Assembly: GCA_013285985.1 (NCBI GenBank) | Contig: JABDGR010000010.1 | Span: 1 to 38,643 of the forward strand | Reading direction: 5' to 3' | DNA length: 38,643 nt | Origin: Verrucomicrobiota bacterium | GTDB lineage: Bacteria > Verrucomicrobiota > Verrucomicrobiia > Opitutales > JABDGR01 | Shown here: positions 31,737 through 38,643 of the stretch, piece by piece | Layout of the letters: the number at the start of each line of letters is the position of its first letter | How positions within the stretch are numbered: position 1 is the first letter of the stretch | The notes under the pieces: model-generated | What the model was told of the DNA's origin: nothing | The model's database searches: none | What the model saw: only the letters and a program-made list of their open reading frames with translations | Translations under genes and position numbers: made by a program

Positions 31737-32654
31737 ATGAAAGTCTTTAGGCAATTTTTGCGGCGGGCCTCCGGGCCGGTTTTGCTGGCGGTGGCCGGAA
31801 TTCTGGCGGCCTGTGGCAAACCGGCGTCATTGTCCACGGGTTCCGGGGATGCCGGCTCCATTCACACAATCACCGATGGCGCCGACCGCATCATCACACT
31901 GCCTCCTGCGCCGCAACGCATCGTGAGCCTTTCCCCCGCGGCGACGGATATTTTGGTGGCGGAGGGCGCGCATGGGCAAATTGCCGGGGCCACGCGCTAC
32001 TGCAATATCCCGGTGGAGGATGAAAAACGGGTCGTGCGCATTGGCGGGGTGATGGATCCGGATTTCGAACGCATTTTGGAAAAACTGGCCGCGCTGGGGT
32101 TGCCGGTGCTGGTACTGCATCCTGAGGGTTTGCCAGGGGTGATCGACGACCTCCGTCTGGTTGGAAAAGCATCGGGCCATGAAGCCGAAGGCGAGGCGAA
32201 GGCAAAGACTATTGAAAATATTTGCGCCTTCGCCCTGAACCGCTGGAAAGATATGCCACCGGAAAAACACCCACGAGTTTTGATCGACATGGAGGGTGAA
32301 AGCCCCGCGCCCGGTTCCTATGTCGATGACTTGCTTACCGTGGCGGGCGGGCGCAATGTTTTGCCGCGCGGCAACAAGGCTTGGGTGGAAGTCTCGCCGG
32401 AGAGATCTCTCCAGCTCGCGCCGGACATGATCATCGAGATTCCATCCACTGACCAGCTGGCCAATCCTGAAGCAAAAGCAGTTGTGGCAAATTCAACACG
32501 AGTCGTGAAACTGGCGAATGGATCAATTTTTTATCACCCCGGGCCGGACTTGGGCCTCGCCCTCTGGGATTTGGCCCGGGCCATAGACCCCGCGCGGTTC
32601 CCCGAGGCAACACCTCCGCTCACGCCCCAGATTGACGGAAATGTCCGGCCTTAA
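31737..32654 (+). CDS. BtuF/FepB-type substrate-binding lipoprotein
   Basis: A 305-residue lipoprotein. The signal peptide ends in the lipobox LAAC (Cys25). The mature part matches periplasmic binding proteins for ferric siderophores or cobalamin (BtuF, FhuD, FepB): PQRIVSLSPAATDILVAEG (about residues 58-76) is the family hallmark, with VGGVMDPDFE-like IGGVMDPDFE and SYVDDLLTVAGGRNVLP later. It would deliver the ligand to an ABC permease. The ATPase gene lies 4 nt upstream but the permease is missing. The TAA stop overlaps that of the small minus-strand gene at 32651 (TTAA). The start ATG has no Shine-Dalgarno sequence. Confidence 0.9.
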   Translation: MKVFRQFLRRASGPVLLAVAGILAACGKPASLSTGSGDAGSIHTITDGADRIITLPPAPQRIVSLSPAATDILVAEGAHGQIAGATRYCNIPVEDEKRVVRIGGVMDPDFERILEKLAALGLPVLVLHPEGLPGVIDDLRLVGKASGHEAEGEAKAKTIENICAFALNRWKDMPPEKHPRVLIDMEGESPAPGSYVDDLLTVAGGRNVLPRGNKAWVEVSPERSLQLAPDMIIEIPSTDQLANPEAKAVVANSTRVVKLANGSIFYHPGPDLGLALWDLARAIDPARFPEATPPLTPQIDGNVRP

Positions 32655-32842
32655 TTGATTTTTGCGCCGCGAGCTTTCAACTGCCGGGCGATGGCCCGCG
32701 CAACCATTTCCCGGAACCGCCCGGTGTGGGGCAGTTCCTTGGTGATTTCTTCGAGGTCAATTTCCCGGCCCTTTAAATCTGCGGGCAGGCTCAATTTCTC
32801 GAGCCAGGAGATCGCTTCGGTTTTGGCGTCTTTCCAAGACAT
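32651..32842 (-). CDS. Small hypothetical protein
   Basis: A 63-residue soluble protein, mostly helical and charged (MSWKDAKTEAISWLEKLSLP at the start, ARAIARQLKARGAKIN at the end). No signal peptide, cysteine motif or recognised domain. The ATG at 32842 was chosen because the sequence upstream lacks coding character. It converges on the binding-lipoprotein gene, sharing the stop bases TTAA. It could be a small regulator or chaperone-type protein; the function is unknown. Confidence 0.6.
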   Translation of the reverse strand: MSWKDAKTEAISWLEKLSLPADLKGREIDLEEITKELPHTGRFREMVARAIARQLKARGAKIN

Positions 32843-32883
32843 GTTCGACAAGCAGCCGAGGGAGCTGAATGCTTGCCGAGAAT

Positions 32884-32936
32884 CCCTGGCGCCGGGGTTG
32901 GAGGTAAATGTTGCCGATATCGACCCTGGCGCCGGG
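32884..32936. repeat. Two 13-bp direct repeats, 40-bp period
   Basis: CCCTGGCGCCGGG occurs at 32884-32896 and again at 32924-32936. Each copy is nearly self-complementary around GGCGCC. The repeats lie in the divergent region between the small minus-strand gene (start 32842) and the SCO1-like gene (33110). A binding site for a regulator is possible but not shown. Confidence 0.5.
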
Positions 32937-33109
32937 TACGCATGCAACCTACACCGCATTTGCCCAATTTGTCAAAAGCAGTTTTGGGGGGTTGACCTGA
33001 TAGTTCTAACGGCGCCAAGTGCATAATCACGGCTAATCGCTCCATTTTGGGGTGCTTTTAACTCGGGGTGAACCTTGCCACTCCTGGGGGGAAGTGTTAA
33101 TGCTGGCAA

Positions 33110-34048
33110 ATGGGCCTGACGATTTTTAGTTTTGGCAGACAGGGTCTGCCGCGCCATGGCGCCACCGCGATAATTCTCGCGGTGGCGGGCGTGCTCTCCG
33201 CCTGCGGACAATCGGGGCCATCGACGGCTGCTTCGGGCGCAGCTCCAACGGGGGTCGTCACACTCACCGTCGTCTCATCCGATCCCAAAGCCTCCACCTT
33301 GACGGTCAAAGGGCCGGGGTTGCCCGCGCCGGAGAAGGATGGCTCGGAAGTTTTGCAGGTCGTGCGAGGTGACGCCTTGGTGGGCTATGCCGGCCATCAG
33401 ATTCAGGGCGAATTGGGCAAAAGCGAAGGCGCCTGGCGGCTCGACAATGTCTGGCCCGCTGATTCAAGCCTTGTTACTACGACGGCGGATGCCGCCAAAG
33501 AGGTTGGCGGTGACCTCGTGGAACTCGGCCGCAAGGCCTACCGCGACGTGGGCGACACGCTGCCGGCCTTTGCGCTCTACAACCAGAACGGCGAAATCAT
33601 GCGCCCCACTGCGCTGCGCGGGCGGAGGCTCGTCATCAATTTCATTTTCACCAATTGCACCAATGCCAACATGTGCCCGGCCAATTCCCAGCGCATGGTC
33701 CAGCTCGAGAAAGAGGCAAAAAAGGCCAACTTGGACAATGTAACCTTTATTACTATCTCCTTCGATCCGGAACGCGACACACCGGGCGTTCTGCGCCAAT
33801 ATGCGGACTCCCTTGGCATGGACCTGGCCAATTTCCAACTGCTGACCGGGCCGCCGGACGAGATGAAGGTTGTGCTCCAGGAGTTCGGCATCCTCATCAA
33901 GCAGGAAAACGGCACGCTGGTGCATTCGATGGCCACGCTCATCGTCAGCCCCGAGGGCCGCATCACCTACCGCAAGGAGGGCGAACTGTGGACGGTGCAG
34001 GAATTTCTCGACCGGCTCACCCCGTCCAAGCCCGTGGCGAAATCCTGA
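33110..34048 (+). CDS. SCO1/SenC-family lipoprotein
   Basis: A 312-residue lipoprotein (lipobox LSAC, Cys32). Residues about 45-120 form a small beta-rich domain in the position where relatives have a CusF-like copper domain, but the usual metal-binding MPAMTM motif is absent. The SCO1 thioredoxin-like domain covers about 145-305, with NFIFTNCTNANMCPAN (Cys183 and Cys189, spaced C-x5-C instead of the classical C-x3-C), SFDPERDTPGVL, and His272 in LVHSMA, together the copper-binding set. Relatives assemble the CuA site of cytochrome oxidase or act as thiol reductases. The downstream gene encodes an HxHP-motif protein, a likely partner. No cytochrome oxidase gene is in the window. Confidence 0.88.
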   Translation: MGLTIFSFGRQGLPRHGATAIILAVAGVLSACGQSGPSTAASGAAPTGVVTLTVVSSDPKASTLTVKGPGLPAPEKDGSEVLQVVRGDALVGYAGHQIQGELGKSEGAWRLDNVWPADSSLVTTTADAAKEVGGDLVELGRKAYRDVGDTLPAFALYNQNGEIMRPTALRGRRLVINFIFTNCTNANMCPANSQRMVQLEKEAKKANLDNVTFITISFDPERDTPGVLRQYADSLGMDLANFQLLTGPPDEMKVVLQEFGILIKQENGTLVHSMATLIVSPEGRITYRKEGELWTVQEFLDRLTPSKPVAKS

Positions 34049-34072
34049 GCGATAAAAACCAGACTATCCAAA

Positions 34073-34960
34073 ATGCGCACGACGTTACAGATTGGTTTGC
34101 TGACCGCCTTTTTTGCCGGGGGCTATTTCGCCCTGCGGGCGATTCCGGCTTCCAACTGCAATTTTCTCCATTATGAACAGACCCCGGTTTATGCCAACGG
34201 CATGCAGTTTTGCGGCTCGGGCGCGGCGTATTTTGTAGATTTGGACAAATTGCCGTTTCCGGTGACGGTCAAGCTCACGCCCGACCGTGCGCCGGCGCAA
34301 GGGGTCGAATCGCACTACACCCTCTCGCTGGAGCCCGTGGGTGGCGAAATTTTCCGGCCTTCGCAACTGGCTCTGACGCAGACACGCCTGCTGCATCTAT
34401 TGCTCGTGGATGCGAATCTGGAGGATTACCAGCACATCCATCCCGAACCGGTCGGCGATACCGGCGAATGGACTTTTGCCTTCACCCCGCACGGCGGCGG
34501 ACCTTACCGGGTTTACGCGCAATTTATCCCGTCGCTCTCGATGCGCGAGATGATTGGCGAGGCGCAACTGAGTGTGAAGGGCGAGGACGAACCCGCCGTG
34601 CACCGCGGCCTCGCGCCGTTCAAAGATGATGGCTATGTTTACAATCTCAACTCATCTTCCAAATCCATTGCTGCCGGGGCAGACGCGACGCTGACGCTTT
34701 CCGTGCAGCGGGCGGACGGCGGCAAGGTGGAGTTGCAACCGGTCATGGGCACACTCGCACACCTGGTGGCCTTTGACCCAACTCGCAATGGCGTCGCCCA
34801 TTTGCACCCGACCTTGACCGGCAAGGAAACGGACCCGACGCATCCCGAGTTGTCGTTTGTCATCAACCTCGCGCAACCCGGCCGCTACCGCATCTGGGGT
34901 CAGGTAAAACTTAATGACCGCGAACGTTACGTGCCGTTCGATATTCAGGTCACGAATTAG
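34073..34960 (+). CDS. Anchored protein with duplicated HxHP domain
   Basis: A 295-residue protein with an N-terminal membrane anchor (about residues 5-22). Two similar halves (about 76-170 and 194-293) each show L-x-H-L, then an aspartate, then H-x-H-P: LLHLLLVD with HIHP (121-124), and LAHLVAFD with HLHP (243-246), followed by a strand with YR(V/I)(Y/W)(A/G)Q. These paired histidines look like metal sites. The gene follows the SCO1-like gene by 24 nt and is probably co-transcribed, so a role in periplasmic copper handling is likely. I know no named family with certainty. It ends 1 nt before the dnaE stop codon. Confidence 0.7.
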   Translation: MRTTLQIGLLTAFFAGGYFALRAIPASNCNFLHYEQTPVYANGMQFCGSGAAYFVDLDKLPFPVTVKLTPDRAPAQGVESHYTLSLEPVGGEIFRPSQLALTQTRLLHLLLVDANLEDYQHIHPEPVGDTGEWTFAFTPHGGGPYRVYAQFIPSLSMREMIGEAQLSVKGEDEPAVHRGLAPFKDDGYVYNLNSSSKSIAAGADATLTLSVQRADGGKVELQPVMGTLAHLVAFDPTRNGVAHLHPTLTGKETDPTHPELSFVINLAQPGRYRIWGQVKLNDRERYVPFDIQVTN

Positions 34961-34961
34961 C

Positions 34962-37900
34962 CTAGCGCCCATTCCTCGGCCAGCGGGATTCCGCCACCGG
35001 CGGTGGGGAAAAGTCGACGGTGACACCGCAGACGGCGGCGTGCTGGCGCAGGGCACGGTAGGAGGGTAGTTTGAGAATCGTTTTCGAAGAGGCGGGAAGT
35101 TCGAATTCCAGCAACTGGCCATCTTCCTGCTGAAAGGCCACCTGTGCGGCGGTCGAGCCGGGGTAATCGCGGATTTGCGCGGCGAGCAGGCGCAGGAATT
35201 CCTCGGCGCGCGGCTCGGGCCGTAGCACCCATTGCACGCGACGCAAGAGCGTGGGCACTTTGTCCTCAATCGTGGCGATTTCCTGCGCGGTCAGGCGGTT
35301 CTCATTGCGCAGTTCGTCGCGCCGCACCTCGCCGTGGACCAGCACGGCCACGCCGTCGCCGAGCTGCGCCTGGTATTTTTCATAAGTATCCGCAAAGACG
35401 TTGACCGGAAAATTGCCGTGGCGGGTCGCCAGGGTGAATGACGCCCAGGGCCGGTTGTCGCGCTTCGAAATGCGTTTCACGACGGCGGTGACGATGCCGC
35501 AAAGGCGGAAGGGCGTGCGGTCTTTAGTGGTCGGCAAAGCGGCTTCCGTGACCGTATCGAGAAATTCATCCAACCCGGCCAACACATTAAGCGGGTGGCC
35601 GGAGGTATAAAAGCCCAACAGTTCATGCTCGGATTTAAGACGGTCCGCCAGCGCCATCACCGGCCCTTGGGTGTTGACGCGCACGGTGTGCGAGCCGCCA
35701 GCCTGGCCATTGTCGCTTGCTCCCGCGCCACCCAACGCATCGAAGAGCGAGCCTTGCCCGGCGGCCTGGTCTTTTTGATGCGAGGCCGCGTCGCCCATGA
35801 AGGCATCCAGCGAATCGAGGAGGTGCTGGCGATCCGTCTGGGTGTAATCGAAGGCGCCGGTGCGAATAAGGCATTCCAGCACACGTTTGTTGACGGCCCG
35901 GCCGTCCACGCGGCGAATGAAATCCGCAAAATCGGCGAACGGTCCGCGGGCGTCGCGTTCTTCAAGAATTTTTTTCGCGGCCACATCACCCACGCCTTTG
36001 ATGGCGCCCAAGCCGAAGCGAATAGAGCCGGGGGTGGCGGGATTCGCATTCGGCGACAGGTCGGGCAGGGGAGTGAAGTTTTCGCGCGACTGGTTCACAT
36101 CCGGGCCGAGCACGGCGATGCCGAGATTCGCCGCTTCGGCAATAAAGTGCGCGACCTTGTCCGAATCGCCGAGTTCATTCGAGAGCACGGCCGCCATGAA
36201 CTCGACCGGGTAATTGGCCTTCAGGTAGGCGGTGCGGTAGCTGAGAATGGCATAGGCGGCGGAGTGCGACTTGTTGAAGCCGTATTGGGCAAATTTCTCG
36301 AGGATGGCGAAAATGTCCTCGGCTTGTTTTTGCGGAATCTGGTTCGTCTTGGCCGCACCGGCGACGAACACGGCCTTTTGCTTCGCCATTTCCGCGGTGT
36401 CCTTTTTGCCCATGGCCCGGCGCAAAATGTCCGCACCGCCGAGGGAATAACCCGCGATGCGACGCGCGGCCTCCATGACCTGTTCCTGGTAGACGAGAAT
36501 GCCGTAAGTCTCGCGGCAGACTTCCTCGAGCAAGGGGTGCGGGTATTTGATGGCGGCGGGATTTTTTTTGCCCGCGACGTATTCCGGGATAAATTCCATC
36601 GGGCCCGGACGATAGAGCGCAATCAAAGCAATTATTTCATCGATGTTTGAAATGGAAAATTGCCGGCAGAGGTTTTGCATCCCGCCAGATTCAAGCTGGA
36701 ACACGCCGATGGTGCGCGCCTCATTCAGGAGAACGAACGTCTTGGCATCCTCAAAGCCAACGTGATCGGCATCGAAATTTGGCAGCTGGCGGGTGCGGCG
36801 GACATTGTCCTGCGCGTCGGCAATGACGGTCAGAGTTTTCAGCCCGAGAAAGTCCATCTTCAGCAGGCCGAGTTTTTCAACGGGGTCCTTGGGATATTGG
36901 GTGGTGAGCGCGCCTTCCTGGAGGGTGACGGGAATCAACTCCGTCAACGGCCGGTCGGCGATAATGATGCCGGCGGCGTGGGTGCCGGCATTGCGCGCCA
37001 TGCCTTCGATGACCTGGCCCTGCTCGATGATGAGCTTCGCGATGGGGTTGACCTTCACTTCCTGCTGCAGTTCGCTCGACTTGGCGAGGGCGTCGGCCAG
37101 AGTGATGTTTAGATCGTCGGGCACCATCTTGGCAATGCGGTCCGCCTCGGCGTATTCGACGCTGTTCACGCGGGCGAGATCGCGCACAATCATCTTTGCG
37201 CCGAAAGTACCAAAGGTGATGATGTTCGCCACGCAGTCCTGGCCATATTTTTGGCGCACATATTCGATGACTTCGCCGCGCCGCCGCATGCAAAAGTCGA
37301 TATCGAAGTCCGGCGGAGACACGCGCTCGGGGTTGAGAAACCGCTCGAAGAGCAAGCCAAAGCGCAGTGGGTCAATGTCGGTGATTTTCAGCAGATAAGC
37401 GACGAGGCACCCGGCGCCGGAGCCGCGGCCCGGCCCGACGGGGATGTTTTGCCGCCGCGCCCAGTCGATAAAATCCCATACGATGAGGAAGTAATCCACG
37501 AAGCCCGTCTTTTCGATGACGCTGATTTCAAAATTAATCCGGTCAACCAGTTCACGTCCAAAGCCGGGTGGACGGCCGGCAACTTGCGCATCCGGTTTAT
37601 TGAAATCAACTCCGTAGCGCGCCGCCAGGCCCCTGATGCACAGTTCGCGCATGAAATCGGTGTTCTTGGCGAAGCGGGGTTTCAATTCGAAGGGCAGTTT
37701 GAAGACCGGATAGTTGTTTTTCCCGAACGGCAATTGCAGGTCGCACATTTCGGCGATGAGCATGGGCTGGAGGATGCTCTCGGGCACTTCGGCGAAGAGG
37801 CGTTCCATCTCCGCGCGCGATTTCAAATAAAACTCATGCGTGTCAAAGCGCATCCGGTTCGTCTCGATAAGCTTGGTGCCGGTCTGGATGCAGAGCAGCG

Positions 37901-38573
37901 AATCATGGGGCGCCCAGTCGCCCGCATTGACGTAATGCACATCGTTGGTCGCGATGGTCTTGAGGTTGAATTCCTTGGCCAGGCGCAACAGGCCGGGGAG
38001 GACGCGGCGCTGGTCGGCGATGCCGTGGTCCTGCAGTTCGATAAAAAAGTTTTCGCGACCAAAGATGTCCACCAGCTTGCCACAGGCGGCACGGGCGTCT
38101 TCATCGCGGCCTTGCTGGAGCATTTGCGGAACCCACGAAGCCAGGCAGCCGCTGAAACCGATGAGGCCTTTCGCATGGCGCGCCAGCATGTCGAGGTCCG
38201 TGCGCGGGCGGTAATAGAAGCCCTGCGTGTGGGCATCGCTGATGAGCTTCGTCAGGTTCTGGTAGCCGGGGAAGTCGCGGGCGATGAGCCCGAGGTGGTA
38301 GATGTGGTGCTTGGAACGCTCGGGCTTTTCCGTGCGGGCATGGTCAGTGACCAAGTACGCCTCACAGCCGACGATGGGTTTGAGGCCGTGTTTTTTGGCC
38401 TCAAGCATAAAATCCACCACCCCGAATAAATTGCCGTGGTCGGTGATGGCGATGGCCGGCTGGCCGAGTTCCTTGGCGCGCTGGCACAGCACGTCTATCC
38501 GGCTGCAGCCGTCGAGGAGGCTGAAGTCCGTGTGGACGTGGAGGTGGACGAAGGTGGGGTCGGCGCCGGCCAT
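34962..38573 (-). CDS. dnaE: DNA polymerase III alpha subunit
   Basis: A 1203-residue replicative polymerase. The PHP domain (about residues 8-280) has HLHVHTDFSLLDG and ITDHGNLFG. His12, His14, Asp21, His46, Glu71, His93, Cys143, Asp211 and His213 line up with the metal ligands of active PHP domains, unlike E. coli, so it may proofread. The palm has PDFDIDF with catalytic Asp424 and Asp426 and GPGRGSGAG before it. Thumb, fingers (YQEQVMEAARRIAGYS, FNKSHSAAYA) and HhH domain follow, then the OB-fold (about 1000-1090). Normal length for a DnaE1. No dnaQ is near. The ATG at 38573 begins just before the PHP domain and has no Shine-Dalgarno sequence. Confidence 0.97.
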   Translation of the reverse strand: MAGADPTFVHLHVHTDFSLLDGCSRIDVLCQRAKELGQPAIAITDHGNLFGVVDFMLEAKKHGLKPIVGCEAYLVTDHARTEKPERSKHHIYHLGLIARDFPGYQNLTKLISDAHTQGFYYRPRTDLDMLARHAKGLIGFSGCLASWVPQMLQQGRDEDARAACGKLVDIFGRENFFIELQDHGIADQRRVLPGLLRLAKEFNLKTIATNDVHYVNAGDWAPHDSLLCIQTGTKLIETNRMRFDTHEFYLKSRAEMERLFAEVPESILQPMLIAEMCDLQLPFGKNNYPVFKLPFELKPRFAKNTDFMRELCIRGLAARYGVDFNKPDAQVAGRPPGFGRELVDRINFEISVIEKTGFVDYFLIVWDFIDWARRQNIPVGPGRGSGAGCLVAYLLKITDIDPLRFGLLFERFLNPERVSPPDFDIDFCMRRRGEVIEYVRQKYGQDCVANIITFGTFGAKMIVRDLARVNSVEYAEADRIAKMVPDDLNITLADALAKSSELQQEVKVNPIAKLIIEQGQVIEGMARNAGTHAAGIIIADRPLTELIPVTLQEGALTTQYPKDPVEKLGLLKMDFLGLKTLTVIADAQDNVRRTRQLPNFDADHVGFEDAKTFVLLNEARTIGVFQLESGGMQNLCRQFSISNIDEIIALIALYRPGPMEFIPEYVAGKKNPAAIKYPHPLLEEVCRETYGILVYQEQVMEAARRIAGYSLGGADILRRAMGKKDTAEMAKQKAVFVAGAAKTNQIPQKQAEDIFAILEKFAQYGFNKSHSAAYAILSYRTAYLKANYPVEFMAAVLSNELGDSDKVAHFIAEAANLGIAVLGPDVNQSRENFTPLPDLSPNANPATPGSIRFGLGAIKGVGDVAAKKILEERDARGPFADFADFIRRVDGRAVNKRVLECLIRTGAFDYTQTDRQHLLDSLDAFMGDAASHQKDQAAGQGSLFDALGGAGASDNGQAGGSHTVRVNTQGPVMALADRLKSEHELLGFYTSGHPLNVLAGLDEFLDTVTEAALPTTKDRTPFRLCGIVTAVVKRISKRDNRPWASFTLATRHGNFPVNVFADTYEKYQAQLGDGVAVLVHGEVRRDELRNENRLTAQEIATIEDKVPTLLRRVQWVLRPEPRAEEFLRLLAAQIRDYPGSTAAQVAFQQEDGQLLEFELPASSKTILKLPSYRALRQHAAVCGVTVDFSPPPVAESRWPRNGR

Positions 38574-38643
38574 GATTTAAAGTTGTGCCTGAGGCGCGGC
38601 AGCGCAAGAAAATCCGTACGAACGGCCGTGCGCTTCAACCTTG
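38574..38643. other. dnaE upstream region, no gene recognised
   Basis: The last 70 nt lie upstream of dnaE. No clear promoter, terminator or open frame was recognised. Read on the minus strand, TTGCGC and TTTAAA occur but are 20 nt apart, too far for a good promoter. Confidence 0.4.

Noticed and set aside
37251-38429. Long plus-strand open frame opposite dnaE
   Set aside because: dnaE is unmistakable on the minus strand and the opposite frame has no domain.
1-38643. CRISPR arrays, tRNA, rRNA, transposons or prophage genes
   Set aside because: No repeat-spacer pattern, RNA gene or recombinase or phage domain was seen.

Overview
The window is about 38.6 kb of dense bacterial chromosome, mostly GC-rich, with some 37 protein genes on both strands. 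No rRNA, tRNA, CRISPR array, insertion sequence or prophage was seen. The gene set is a core one: DNA polymerase III alpha, TypA, Der, Fmt, ParB, SecG, isocitrate dehydrogenase and hypoxanthine phosphoribosyltransferase. Many envelope proteins are lipoproteins or LysM proteins, so a Gram-negative envelope is likely. Start regions almost never carry a Shine-Dalgarno sequence; most have pyrimidines, often CC, directly before ATG. Together these suggest Verrucomicrobiota (Pedosphaera/Limisphaerales-like). This is inference, since no marker gene was compared.

Layout. 152-2307 (minus): two tandem paralogous secreted or anchored proteins, then two small membrane proteins. 2416-4673 (minus): an ArsR repressor followed by a one-domain and a three-domain SRPBCC (AHSA1-like) protein, with a palindromic operator over the promoter. 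4805-8592 (plus): MalY/PatB-type lyase, SAM methyltransferase, and an Lrp-type regulator next to an alanine-transaminase-like enzyme, a pair resembling Bacillus alaR/alaT. 8685-14652: a ribosome-assembly neighbourhood, Der on plus and typA-rhlE on minus, separated by a low-GC islet of three small unknown genes. 14839-19075 (plus): an aldose-epimerase-like protein, Fmt, a LysM protein, ParB, a possible 35-residue peptide and SecG. 19163-22701 (plus): a LolA-like secreted protein, an aspartate-type aminotransferase and NADP isocitrate dehydrogenase. 22759-29176: GT-C membrane glycosyltransferases and a GT2 enzyme around a lipoprotein prolyl oligopeptidase. 29173-30527 (minus): hpt plus a periplasmic TPR protein. 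30662-32654 (plus): an ABC ATPase with an iron/B12-type binding lipoprotein but no permease. 33110-34960 (plus): a SCO1-like lipoprotein and a duplicated HxHP-motif protein. 34962-38573 (minus): dnaE.

What stands out. (1) Start codons follow a CC-ATG pattern instead of a Shine-Dalgarno: 17 of 36 ATG starts have CC at -2/-1 and 26 of 36 have C at -1. (2) Four of five convergent gene pairs meet with a 4-nt overlap or a gap of at most 1 nt, leaving no room for terminators. (3) The three-domain SRPBCC protein sits under ArsR control. (4) The HxHP protein is duplicated internally and sits beside a SCO1 protein with a C-x5-C site. (5) The low-GC islet encodes a small Cys-rich protein with a hairpin over its ribosome binding site. 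(6) The DnaE PHP domain keeps what look like all its metal ligands. No single defence or mobile system was identified.
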